From: JAFGED01 sp034430835
GTDB taxonomy: Bacteria > Chloroflexota > Anaerolineae > B4-G1
NCBI GenBank assembly: GCA_034430835.1
Contig: DAOUDX010000351.1
Span: forward strand, 1-15,318
Length of the DNA stretch: 15,318 nt
Reading direction: 5' to 3'
In this document: piece after piece, positions 9,101 through 15,318 of the stretch
How positions within the stretch are numbered: position 1 is the stretch's first letter
How the letters are laid out: every line of letters starts with the position of its first letter
Program-made: the position numbers and the translations under genes
The notes under the pieces: generated by a model
Told to the model about the DNA's origin: nothing
What the model saw: only the letters and a program-made list of their open reading frames with translations
Database searches by the model: none

Positions 9101-10875
9101 TTGCCCAAGTTGAAGACCTCGGTGTTATCGGCCACGCCCGCCGGCAGGGGATAGCTGGCGTTGTGGTAGAAAAAGACCTCGTTCTCGACCCAGATGGTCT
9201 CGTCGGTGGCGGTCATCGTCGTCGTATCGGTCAGGACGGTGGGGATCACGCGCTGATCGTCCACGTCCGCGATGGGCGAGAGCAGGGCGACCACGTCGGT
9301 GACGACGACGTTCTGTGCCGCCGTCTCTTCCTTGTTCTCCAGTGTCAGAGCGATGTCGAAATAGTAGCCCTCGGCGGGCAGAGGGTAGAGGCCGTCCAGC
9401 TCGATATCCCGGTCGCCGTTGAGCCGCCCAGCCATCTTGGCGTGGACGTGTACCGGCTCGCGGGTTGTGTGTCGGCGGCTGCCGGTAAGAGGATCGCCGT
9501 AGTCAGCCTCGGCAGTGCTCACGATGGCGTACCCGCTGGCCAGCGTGTCGGTCAGGGTGCGCGCCACATACTCGAAGGCCGTGACGCCAGGCGTGATCGT
9601 GGCCGTGCTCCAGACGATGGTCGTGCCGGAGGAATCGGCTACGAAGCCGATCGGCGGCGGCACGACGTCGCTGATGGCGACGGTAAAGCTGGCCGACACC
9701 GTTTCGGTGATGGTCACGTCGGTCGCGTCGGCGTCCCAATAGTTGCGCATCTCGGTCGTCACCCGGATCGGGACGTTGGGCTCATAGGCGGGGATGACGT
9801 CGTCCGGCACGGCGGCAGAGAACTCTTGCTTGACCCTTCCGGTCAGACCGCACCGCTCGGTCATTCCGAGCAACAGCGCGTCGAGAGCCAAGGGGTAGGT
9901 GGACTGGCGGGCGGACGGGTGGGCGTTGGTCAGGATGATTTGCCCGTCGCCGTGACGGGTGAACAGGATGGCAGGGGTATCCGGGTGGGTGGTGTCGGTG
10001 TAGGTGGCGACGACGGTGATGCCCGCTGTGGCCGCCAGGACCGGGTCGTCCAGGATGTAGGTCTCTTGGGCCAGCCAAGAGAAAGTCAGCGAGCTCTCCG
10101 GCTCGTCCACGCGCAGGTGGGCCACGTTGTCGAAGGGCGCCTCGTCGGTCAACCGCTCGTCCAGGTTCACGGTGCCGGCCGGGACCAGACCGGCAGCTTC
10201 GACCAGATAGCAGCCATCGCCCTGGGCGTAAAGCGTCCCTCCGGCGGCCACCCAGTCGGCCAGGGCGGCGAGGCCCTCGCTTCCCAGCGCCTGGGCGACA
10301 TCGTCGGCGTAGCCGACGGTGATCGACGGCAAGACGAGGATGTCGTAATCAGCCAGAGAGCCAGAGATGACGGCCGTCTCGCTGATCGGTTCAAAGTAGT
10401 CGCCCCACAGATAGACGCGGAAGAGCTGCTCGAACGTAGCCTCCTCCCACGTGACGACCTGGTCGGCTTCGTCGCGCACTTGGCTGTAGAAGACGGCGAT
10501 GCGGGCCGGGCGCAGGACGTGGGCGCGGTTCACGGCGTAGGTGCCGTCGGTGGCGACGCTGTCATAGTCCCCCGCCATACCGTCCAGGCTCACCACCGTG
10601 CCGGGCGGATAGGTGCTTCCGCCGTAGGCCGACGGAGCGGCGGTCCAGGCCGCCGGACGGCCGTCGTAAACGGCGGAGAAGAGGGCCTGGTAGGCGTGGC
10701 GAAGCTGCGATTGGTCGGTGCCCAGAGGGATCAAGGTCGTGCTGGTGGGGAACATTGGGCCGGCGGGAGCAGCTCTTGGGGAAAAGGAGGTGATCGATAA
10801 GAACAGGATAACGAATCCCAATCCCAGGCCAATGGTGCCGAGCAAGCGAATCAAGGGGGAATTGACGTGTTTCAT
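6184..10875 (-). CDS. Giant secreted protein: amidotransferase-like domain, beta-sandwich repeats, CARDB domain
   Basis: This 1563-residue protein starts at ATG 10875, because AAAGGAGG lies five bases upstream and the product then opens with a clean signal peptide (MKHVNSPL, hydrophobic core to about 30, cut near SPRAAPAGP). A longer frame from 10983 has no such support. Residues about 115-350 resemble the class I glutamine amidotransferase-like fold (RIAVFYSQV, DYDILVLPS, AAGGTLYAQGDGCYLVEAAG) without an obvious catalytic triad. The middle holds long Thr/Val-rich beta segments, including DUF11-like repeats with 'VTYTIPAGVV' and 'WSLGDIGPG'. Near the C-terminus are 'IYLPLVFQ' and a CARDB-like adhesion domain from about 1400 (APDLVVRSI, VVIANVGDGPA). 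No sorting motif or C-terminal membrane anchor is seen. It probably acts outside the cell in surface structure or adhesion. Confidence 0.9.
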   Translation of the reverse strand: MKHVNSPLIRLLGTIGLGLGFVILFLSITSFSPRAAPAGPMFPTSTTLIPLGTDQSQLRHAYQALFSAVYDGRPAAWTAAPSAYGGSTYPPGTVVSLDGMAGDYDSVATDGTYAVNRAHVLRPARIAVFYSQVRDEADQVVTWEEATFEQLFRVYLWGDYFEPISETAVISGSLADYDILVLPSITVGYADDVAQALGSEGLAALADWVAAGGTLYAQGDGCYLVEAAGLVPAGTVNLDERLTDEAPFDNVAHLRVDEPESSLTFSWLAQETYILDDPVLAATAGITVVATYTDTTHPDTPAILFTRHGDGQIILTNAHPSARQSTYPLALDALLLGMTERCGLTGRVKQEFSAAVPDDVIPAYEPNVPIRVTTEMRNYWDADATDVTITETVSASFTVAISDVVPPPIGFVADSSGTTIVWSTATITPGVTAFEYVARTLTDTLASGYAIVSTAEADYGDPLTGSRRHTTREPVHVHAKMAGRLNGDRDIELDGLYPLPAEGYYFDIALTLENKEETAAQNVVVTDVVALLSPIADVDDQRVIPTVLTDTTTMTATDETIWVENEVFFYHNASYPLPAGVADNTEVFNLGNWDGVTIYTYTNELSNSVTIPPAYAAYINVAADGAIRLPAVVLTWDLGDMPGYDYLEPAVRYGIFSQELLGRKVSFASDPHVDSGVVLNGSGGSVFTNLGGHPIPYHEYLSSGIVTIPEGPVASRVTYDDIWERPREMELRTVFYDIVPFPPPEYHAVVNTTFEMRVDWDGDGQRTDRVLEFPSREQADLHLMVKTHSNFDPAMPPLRRDETLISQGMFRGLGFTLQPVNGTWEDSWSFQDLQGKGPGATVLTDVIDTPAYTYLYFQQELDSQAYEVIEITGTLDASKVHREGVMKINDGARFVYHQKAVGPSRYEVFDSHVQAVFGLRSDITLTKQVAPVHIATYSDTVYHFVRLEDPWEPRLFTEDPFIQSYGFGDMAATTYVGGRHQREVLWSRVSPGEATQVRVEINNNTGISLTNLSLAAEAPPGITVTLRTYTETTQIEPLFFDFPFLNAEDIGDAWKGVYYFDVEVADPFPGERGRVYPITFTLTGDNIPADFRIPPAQLGVKDASGKVYTVFGPATDVELADRLPPWVTLRDARIANVTEAMALVDAINYDHAHPGSDTSGALYVTFRGGVATSTVSSADGSDVTFTLPEYAQVMPWLDAGQETRTLYVILQSDIAVDWSGTAIADYEPVVTYVDSFDQTQMDTGNAETVEAHGAVLSVSYVVREPGGPIPPDASTDVVVEGTLVNGGDDIAANALVTYTIPAGVVPLSANPPWHQATTDSVVWSLGDIGPGVRRTLWLTLTATTTVSETGGQKLLIESADGRFLNVYAQQVVEATIGGELAIGVGHSQIYLPLVFQGYQAAPDLVVRSIVATTNNVQVVIANVGDGPATDDFWVDVYIDPVPPPTAVNQIWNDLCDQGLVWGVTTDMAAGSVLTLTVNGAYYSSHYSQVSWPLPAGVEVYAQVDAWNPATSYGAVLEGHERVGGAYNNVTGPVQVTEGAAGLESVFPAWLFSPPVADFPPDRR

Positions 10876-11085
10876 CAGAGCCTCCTTTCCTATTTGCGCC
10901 ATTATCCGCGGCGCTTCTGATCTGGAAAAAGGTTGAATCCGGCTTCCGAGGGATTGATTTCTTTGGTGCGATCGTGCTGCCAAGTTCTATGTAAACACAG
11001 ATCGGCGCTCCTGTCTAGGGGAAAATGGTACCATCGCCCGACCCGATATCCCGCGTGGCCCCTGTATGCCGAGTGAAACCTCCTT

Positions 11086-11114
11086 TTGTCGCGTGAGACA
11101 ATGTGCGGTATAAT
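11086..11114 (+). promoter_or_regulatory. Predicted clpC promoter
   Basis: TTGTCG (11086-11091) and a consensus TATAAT (11109-11114) are separated by 17 bp. Transcription would begin near 11121, leaving a leader of about 34 bases. No CtsR heptad repeat or CIRCE element is visible. Confidence 0.7.
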
Positions 11115-11154
11115 GCGTATAGGTGACTGAGAGCACACGTTTGAGGAGCAACAG

Positions 11155-13668
11155 ATGGTTATGCGACTAGATCGGTTCACCGAGCGCGCGCAAGACGCGG
11201 CCCAACGGGCAGTCGAGATCATGACGCGCTACGGACACACACAGGTCGATACCGAGCATTTCCTGCTGGCCTTGCTGGAGCAGCCGGAGGGTGTGATTCC
11301 ACTCATTCTGGAAAAACTGAACGTAGACATCGAGCAAATGCAGCAGCGCCTCGACAATCTCCTTAGGGCAAGCCCCAAGGCAGGCATCTACGGCGGCGGC
11401 GGCGTGGGGCAGGTCTTTATCACGCCGCGCGTCCGGCGTGTGCTCGACCAGGCCAACGACGAGGCGAACAAGCTCAAGGACAACTATATTTCGACGGAGC
11501 ACCTCTTCCTGTCCATCGCCAACGAACGCAACACCCCTGTGGCTCGCCTCCTGAGCGAGATGGGGGTGACCAAAGAACGTATCAACGACGCTATCAAGGA
11601 CGTCCGAGGCGGACAGCGTGTGACCGATCGCATGGCCGAGACACGCTACCGCATCCTGGAGAAATTCAGCCGGGATCTAACGCAAATGGCACACGAGGCC
11701 AAGCTCGACCCGGTCATCGGGCGCGACGATGAGATCCTGCGCGTGATCCAGATCCTCAGCCGCCGCACGAAGAACAACCCGGTCCTCATCGGCGAGGCGG
11801 GGGTGGGCAAGACGGCCATCGTCGAGGGATTGGCGCAAAAGATCGTGACCGAGGACGTGCCAGAGATCCTGCTGAACAAGCGGGTGGTGCGGCTCGACCT
11901 GGCCGCGATGGTCGCCGGCTCACGCTTCCGAGGAGAGTTCGAGGAACGGCTGAAGGGAGCCATCGAGGAGGTGCAGCGTTCCGAGGGGGAGATCATCCTC
12001 TTCATCGACGAGCTGCACAACGTCGTCGGGGCGGGCGCCGGCATGGGGGCAATGGATGCCTCGAACATGATGAAGCCGGCGCTGGCGCGGGGAGAGTTGC
12101 AGTGCATCGGCGCGACGACGTTGGATGAGTACCGCCAGTACATCGAGCGCGACGACGCGCTGGAGCGCCGTTTTGCGCCCGTCTTTGTCGAGGAGCCGAC
12201 GGTCGAGGAAACCATTGAGATGCTCAAGGGCTTGCGCGACCGATATGAAGCCCACCACAAGGTGCACATCTCCGACGAAGCCCTCGTAGCGGCGGCGCGC
12301 CTCTCCCATCGCTACGTCACCGACCGGCACCTGCCCGACAAGGCCATCGACCTGATGGACGAGGCGGCGGCCAAGCGGCGGGTAGCGCTCCACACCCTCC
12401 CGCCCGAGCTGAAGGGTCTACGTGCGGACTTGCAGCGTCTCCAGACCGAGATCGAGGCAGCCAGTACGGTCGAGGATTACAAGCGGGCCGCCGAGCTAAA
12501 GACAGATCGCATCAACGTCCAGGCCGAGTTCAACCTCAAGCGGGAAATGTGGCAGCGGGAATATCAACTCGACGAGACGATCGAGGAGGGGGACATCGCC
12601 GAGGTCGTGGCAAGCTGGACCGGCATCCCGCTGGCCCAGATGATGGAGACGGAGGCGGAGAAACTGCTGCGTATGGAGGAAGCGCTGCATCAGCGCATCA
12701 TCGGCCAGGAGGAGGCCGTGAGCGCCGTCGCCGACGCTATCCGCCGTGGTCGCTCAGGGCTCAAGGACCCGCGCCGCCCCATCGGCAGCTTTATCCTCGT
12801 GGGGTCCTCCGGCGTGGGCAAGACCGAACTGGCCAAGGCACTGGCATGGTTCCTCTTCGACGACGAGGATGCCCTGCTACGCGTGGATATGAGCGAGTAC
12901 CGCGAGCAGCACACCGTCAGCCGCCTGTTCGGTGCGCCTCCCGGCTACGTGGGCTACGATCAGGGCGGGCAGTTGACCGAGGCGGTGCGGCGGCGTCCCT
13001 ACCGCATCGTTCTGTTCGACGACATTGAGAAGGCCCACCCAGACGTGTGGAACGCGCTGCTGCAGATCCTGGACGACGGACGGCTGACCGACGGGCAAGG
13101 GCGGTTGGTGGATTTTCGCAACACGGTGGTGATCATGACCTCGAACGTAGGAACCGAGTTCGCGCACAAGAGTGGCACGCTGGGCTTTCGGCCCGGCGAG
13201 GGCGGTCGCGACGAGGATGAGGCCAATCGGGAGATCGAAAAGGCGCTCAAGAACACCTTCCGGCCCGAGTTCCTCAACCGCATCGATGAGATCATCATTT
13301 TCGGCGATCTCACGGTTGAGGACGTGGAGCAGATCGTGAACCTGCAGATGGGCGAGATTGCCGACCGTCTGGCGGAGCAAGGGCTGGCGGTCGATCTGAC
13401 GGACGCCGCCCGTGGATGGCTGGCGCGCCAGGGGTTCGATCCGCAGTTTGGTGCACGGCCGCTGCGGCGCGCGCTACAGCGTCACGTCGAAAGCCCTCTT
13501 AGCGTGCAACTGCTGCGCGGCGAGTTCGCACGCGGGGACTTGGTCGTGGTAGGGGCAGGGGAGGAGGGGTTGATCTTCGAGCGCAAGCCCGGCGAGGGCA
13601 GCGTACTCGAGGTATCGCACCAGGCTGTATCCGAGAAATCGGTGACTGGGACGAGTTCCTCGAAATAG
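11155..13668 (+). CDS. clpC: ClpC-type AAA+ unfoldase, likely ClpP partner
   Basis: This 837-residue protein starts at ATG 11155, with GAGGAG six bases upstream. A second ATG two codons on is possible. Layout: Clp N-domain (1-150), AAA1 with GEAGVGKT (213-220) and Walker B FIDE (Glu286), then a short middle region with a UVR-like segment (about 430-455), which is the ClpC rather than ClpB pattern. AAA2 has pore loop GYVGYDQGG and a LGF tripeptide (676-678) in the position of the ClpP-docking loop. ClpC unfolds proteins for ClpP degradation, often with adaptors. AAA2 is unusual: Walker A reads GSSGVGKT (550-557) instead of the common GPTGVGKT, and the catalytic Walker B Glu is Asp623 (LFDDIEKAH). 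A Ser-rich tail of about 28 residues ends the protein. No clpP or mcsA/ctsR gene lies nearby. Confidence 0.93.
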   Translation: MVMRLDRFTERAQDAAQRAVEIMTRYGHTQVDTEHFLLALLEQPEGVIPLILEKLNVDIEQMQQRLDNLLRASPKAGIYGGGGVGQVFITPRVRRVLDQANDEANKLKDNYISTEHLFLSIANERNTPVARLLSEMGVTKERINDAIKDVRGGQRVTDRMAETRYRILEKFSRDLTQMAHEAKLDPVIGRDDEILRVIQILSRRTKNNPVLIGEAGVGKTAIVEGLAQKIVTEDVPEILLNKRVVRLDLAAMVAGSRFRGEFEERLKGAIEEVQRSEGEIILFIDELHNVVGAGAGMGAMDASNMMKPALARGELQCIGATTLDEYRQYIERDDALERRFAPVFVEEPTVEETIEMLKGLRDRYEAHHKVHISDEALVAAARLSHRYVTDRHLPDKAIDLMDEAAAKRRVALHTLPPELKGLRADLQRLQTEIEAASTVEDYKRAAELKTDRINVQAEFNLKREMWQREYQLDETIEEGDIAEVVASWTGIPLAQMMETEAEKLLRMEEALHQRIIGQEEAVSAVADAIRRGRSGLKDPRRPIGSFILVGSSGVGKTELAKALAWFLFDDEDALLRVDMSEYREQHTVSRLFGAPPGYVGYDQGGQLTEAVRRRPYRIVLFDDIEKAHPDVWNALLQILDDGRLTDGQGRLVDFRNTVVIMTSNVGTEFAHKSGTLGFRPGEGGRDEDEANREIEKALKNTFRPEFLNRIDEIIIFGDLTVEDVEQIVNLQMGEIADRLAEQGLAVDLTDAARGWLARQGFDPQFGARPLRRALQRHVESPLSVQLLRGEFARGDLVVVGAGEEGLIFERKPGEGSVLEVSHQAVSEKSVTGTSSSK

Positions 13669-13678
13669 GGGCTGGCCG

Positions 13679-14530
13679 CTACGTCGGGAAGAAGCTCACC
13701 CCCACCGTTCCCGGTCCGGAGTGAACAGCAAGCACGGGGGAGAGGTCAGTCACAATCGTCTCCACACACTCAAAGTGGGCCGCGACCATCGCCCGCAGCG
13801 TCTCCAACTGCTCCAGTGCCGCCACGTGCGTAAACGCGATCTTGATGCGCGCACTTTCCCCAACCCGCTGCTGCATCAGTTCGACCATGCGGCGGTAGGC
13901 CTTGAGCCGGCTGCGGGCCGTGCCTAACGCGATGATGATCCCATCCTCCATGCCGATCAGTGGTTTGATGTTGAGCAGCGAGCCCACCAAGTGCTTGGCC
14001 CTGCCGATGCGACCGCCCATGTACAGATAGCGCAGCGTGTCGGCAGTCTGGATCATCATCCCTTGCCGCGCTACCTCGCGCGCTCTCTGGGCGACCTCCT
14101 CGAACCCGAGGCCGTCCAGCACGGCCCGCGCCGCCTCGATAGCCGCCCATCCGTGCGACATGGCCACCTGCAGCGTATCGACCACCTCCACCCGCACGTC
14201 GGCGAATTGCTGTTTGAACAAGTCCACCGCAGCCAGGCACGACTGGTAGGCGCCGCTCCCCTTCGAAGTCATCGTGAGCACGACGATCTCCCGCGCCCGC
14301 TGGGCCAGGTTCCGTAGTCCGATCAGATAGTCGCCGGGATTGGGGTGGGACGTCGTGGGCAGCTTGGTTGCCTCCCTCAGCCACTCGGCGAACTCGGCCG
14401 GCCTGGCGTCCACCATATCGCGCAACGTCTCCAGCCCGCGGTGGATATAGTACGGCACGATCTCAATGCCCAGCTTGCAGGCCAATGGCTCTGGAATGCT
14501 GGCCGATGTGTCTGTGAGAATGCCGACCAT
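13679..14530 (-). CDS. DegV family fatty-acid-binding protein (FakB-like)
   Basis: This 283-residue protein has the usual length of the family. Characterised members (FakB) bind a fatty acid and present it to the kinase FakA for phosphorylation before phospholipid synthesis. Family marks are ILTDTSASIP (4-13), TTSHPNPGDY, LTMTSKGSGAYQS, GGRIGRAKHLVGSLLNIKPLIG and the C-terminal VHSGPGTVGVSFF. The start at ATG 14530 has a modest GGGGG-rich site upstream. The gene converges on clpC, with only ten bases between the two stops and no hairpin there, so read-through antisense overlap is possible. No fakA gene is in the window. Its promoter is back to back with that of selC. Confidence 0.93.
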   Translation of the reverse strand: MVGILTDTSASIPEPLACKLGIEIVPYYIHRGLETLRDMVDARPAEFAEWLREATKLPTTSHPNPGDYLIGLRNLAQRAREIVVLTMTSKGSGAYQSCLAAVDLFKQQFADVRVEVVDTLQVAMSHGWAAIEAARAVLDGLGFEEVAQRAREVARQGMMIQTADTLRYLYMGGRIGRAKHLVGSLLNIKPLIGMEDGIIIALGTARSRLKAYRRMVELMQQRVGESARIKIAFTHVAALEQLETLRAMVAAHFECVETIVTDLSPVLAVHSGPGTVGVSFFPT

Positions 14531-14560
14531 TGGATGCCACCCCCTGTTTGAGCTATCGTC

Positions 14561-14589
14561 ATTATAGGCCCGCCATCCGACGGCGTCAA
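14561..14589 (-). promoter_or_regulatory. Predicted degV promoter
   Basis: On the minus strand TTGACG (14584-14589) and a consensus TATAAT (14561-14566) are exactly 17 bp apart, giving a start near 14554. This is one of the strongest promoters in the window. Confidence 0.75.
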
Positions 14590-14595
14590 TAGCAC

Positions 14596-14624
14596 TTGAC
14601 GATTTGGGTGAATCGCGTTATCCT
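14596..14624 (+). promoter_or_regulatory. Predicted selC (tRNA-Sec) promoter
   Basis: TTGACG (14596-14601) and TATCCT (14619-14624) are 17 bp apart. Transcription would begin about six bases before the tRNA. The -35 box is separated by six bases from the divergent degV -35 box, forming a perfect inverted repeat (14584-14589 with 14596-14601). Confidence 0.7.
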
Positions 14625-14636
14625 TACGCCGAACGC

Positions 14637-14732
14637 GGGGGTGGTTGGGGCCCGGTGGCTTCCCCGGTCTTCAAAACCGGTGGCGGGTCGCGCAGAGCGA
14701 GCCGCGGTGGGTTCGACTCCCATCCACTCCCG
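14637..14732 (+). tRNA. selC: tRNA-Sec (anticodon TCA)
   Basis: All hallmarks of bacterial selenocysteine tRNA can be folded by hand. The acceptor stem is 8 bp, GGGGGTGG (14637-14644) with CCACTCCC (14724-14731) and one G-T pair. The D-stem is 6 bp with a 4-base loop CGGT, as in E. coli selC. The anticodon stem is CCGGT/ACCGG around a 7-base loop with TCA at 14671-14673. A long variable arm follows (14681-14706), then a 5-bp T-stem with loop TTCGACT and discriminator G14732. Total 96 bases. The genome continues CCT, so the final CCA must be completed enzymatically. The gene delivers selenocysteine to in-frame UGA codons with SelA, SelB and SelD, none of which is in this window. Confidence 0.96.
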
Positions 14733-14738
14733 CCTATC

Positions 14739-14778
14739 GGGGGAAGACGGCGCGAAAAACGATCGTCTTCCCCCTTTT
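14739..14778 (+). terminator. Intrinsic terminator of selC
   Basis: A perfect 11-bp stem, GGGGGAAGACG (14739-14749) with CGTCTTCCCCC (14764-14774), is followed directly by TTTT. It begins seven bases after the tRNA and is the clearest intrinsic terminator in the window. Confidence 0.9.
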
Positions 14779-14783
14779 ATTGC

Positions 14784-14812
14784 TTGACATCTCCACGCAC
14801 TTGGACTACACT
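14784..14812 (+). promoter_or_regulatory. Predicted strong promoter downstream of selC
   Basis: A consensus TTGACA (14784-14789) and TACACT (14807-14812) are 17 bp apart. Transcription would start near 14819, almost exactly at a 7-bp stem-loop, GCGTGGA (14820-14826) with TCCACGC (14830-14836), that would cap the RNA's 5' end. Confidence 0.65.
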
Positions 14813-14877
14813 ATTTCCGGCGTGGAGCGTCCACGCGTGGGTACTCCGCGTGGCGAAGTGGTGGCCGGAGGGGCAAG

Positions 14878-15036
14878 GTGAAGGGAGTCAAACCGCAGAG
14901 TGCACCATCGAAGCCCAACCCTCAAGACCTCGCAGTGCCAAAGAAGCGTTACTCCCGCACCCCAATCGAACCGGCCCCCAAACTGAGGCACATCCTTGAC
15001 TGGCGCGGAGCTGGTGTGTATCAGTTGCCAGGTTGA
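14878..15036 (+). CDS. Candidate small basic protein of 52 residues
   Basis: GTG 14878 has GGAGG six bases upstream (14867-14871) and lies about 60 bases after a strong predicted promoter. The frame closes at TGA 15034. The product is basic and Pro/Lys-rich, with segments KPNPQDLAVPKKRYSRTP and PKLRHILDWRGAGVYQLPG. I do not recognise it. Two other plus-strand frames are also open here, so coding is supported mainly by the promoter and ribosome binding site. Because it ends in TGA just downstream of selC I considered selenocysteine read-through. The extension would add about 22 residues with no Cys-x-x-Sec motif and no convincing SECIS hairpin. Confidence 0.4.
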   Translation: MKGVKPQSAPSKPNPQDLAVPKKRYSRTPIEPAPKLRHILDWRGAGVYQLPG

Positions 15037-15318
15037 AGCGTGTCATTTGGCAGGCAGGTGTTCAGATGGGACTTGGAGTTGTCTGTTCCATCATTGTCCT
15101 ATTGAGATTCGTGCGGACAAAGGAACATCCCACCCCCGAAATGCGCCTGAATCTGGGGCAAACGTTCCATTGTCAACACGGGAATCAATAGACTTGTGGT
15201 GCAATTATGAAACTGATCATACACGAAGCATGGCTTCCAATAGATTCCCTCAGCCGTACTCGCCTCGTTTCTAGGCAACCGCGTAGGTCTTCAGCGGTAT
15301 GGCCTGGATCTGTCGGTT
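15037..15318. other. Unassigned lower-GC tail
   Basis: I see no convincing gene, RNA or repeat here. A 92-codon plus-strand frame (14996-15274, TTG start, Cys-rich) has no ribosome binding site. At the very edge, the minus strand reads NRQIQAIPLKTYAVA and a stop at 15271-15273, which could be the last 15 codons of a gene entering from the right. That is too short to judge. Confidence 0.3.

Noticed and set aside
8512..10800. Very long antisense open frame (about 760 codons) opposite the giant gene
   Set aside because: It is a by-product of strong GC bias at third codon positions. The translated product is low-complexity Gly/Val/Asp/Arg without domains, as are the long frames opposite the hydrolase (459-2021) and clpB (2563-4149).
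10876..10983. Upstream start at 10983 for the giant protein
   Set aside because: It would put 36 polar residues before the signal peptide. ATG 10875 has a near-perfect Shine-Dalgarno.
15034..15036. TGA ending the small ORF after selC as a selenocysteine codon
   Set aside because: The read-through extension is short, has no nearby Cys or redox motif, and the bases after TGA do not fold into a convincing SECIS hairpin with the usual loop.
14996..15274. Cys-rich 92-codon frame as a zinc-binding protein
   Set aside because: TTG start, no ribosome binding site, overlaps the better-supported 52-codon ORF, and the cysteines do not form a recognisable motif.

Overview
The window is GC-rich and densely coded on both strands. 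It reads like a bacterial chromosome, most likely Chloroflexota (Anaerolineae-like). This placement is inferred from three things: a Thr-Pro repeat linker behind an N-terminal signal in a secreted hydrolase, a very large secreted repeat-domain protein carrying a 'YLPLV' motif near its C-terminus, and the ClpB/ClpC gene types. No rRNA or other strong taxonomic marker is present.

Layout. Positions 1-323 (minus strand) hold the first codons of a gene that leaves the window, perhaps an insertion-sequence transposase, and a doubtful 88-codon ORF. Positions 336-2347 (minus) are a two-gene operon: a DUF6508-like protein, probably read from a leaderless mRNA, then a secreted TAP-type alpha/beta hydrolase. 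A GC-rich palindromic repeat separates it from clpB (2605-5178, plus). Downstream of clpB, on the minus strand, is a MNT nucleotidyltransferase/HEPN pair (5211-5917). It is followed by a 150-bp relic of a second clpB 3' end (5991-6140) with its own hairpin. Positions 6184-10875 (minus) encode a 1563-residue secreted protein with a glutamine-amidotransferase-like N-terminal domain, beta-sandwich repeats and a CARDB domain. clpC (11155-13668, plus) converges on a DegV/FakB fatty-acid-binding protein gene (13679-14530, minus). A tRNA-Sec gene (selC, 14637-14732, plus) is transcribed divergently from degV and has its own terminator. Beyond it lie a strong predicted promoter, a candidate 52-codon gene and an unexplained lower-GC tail.

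Functional themes. The window contains two HSP100 machines: ClpB for disaggregation and ClpC as a likely ClpP partner. Each has its own sigma-70-type promoter. The tRNA-Sec shows that the organism probably decodes UGA as selenocysteine, although no selenoprotein is evident here. The most unusual structure is at 5032-6140: the MNT/HEPN pair is bracketed by two clpB 3' ends that begin with a perfect 32-bp direct repeat and then diverge. This is the architecture expected of a cassette that inserted into the clpB 3' end and replaced it, or of the remains of a tandem clpB duplication.
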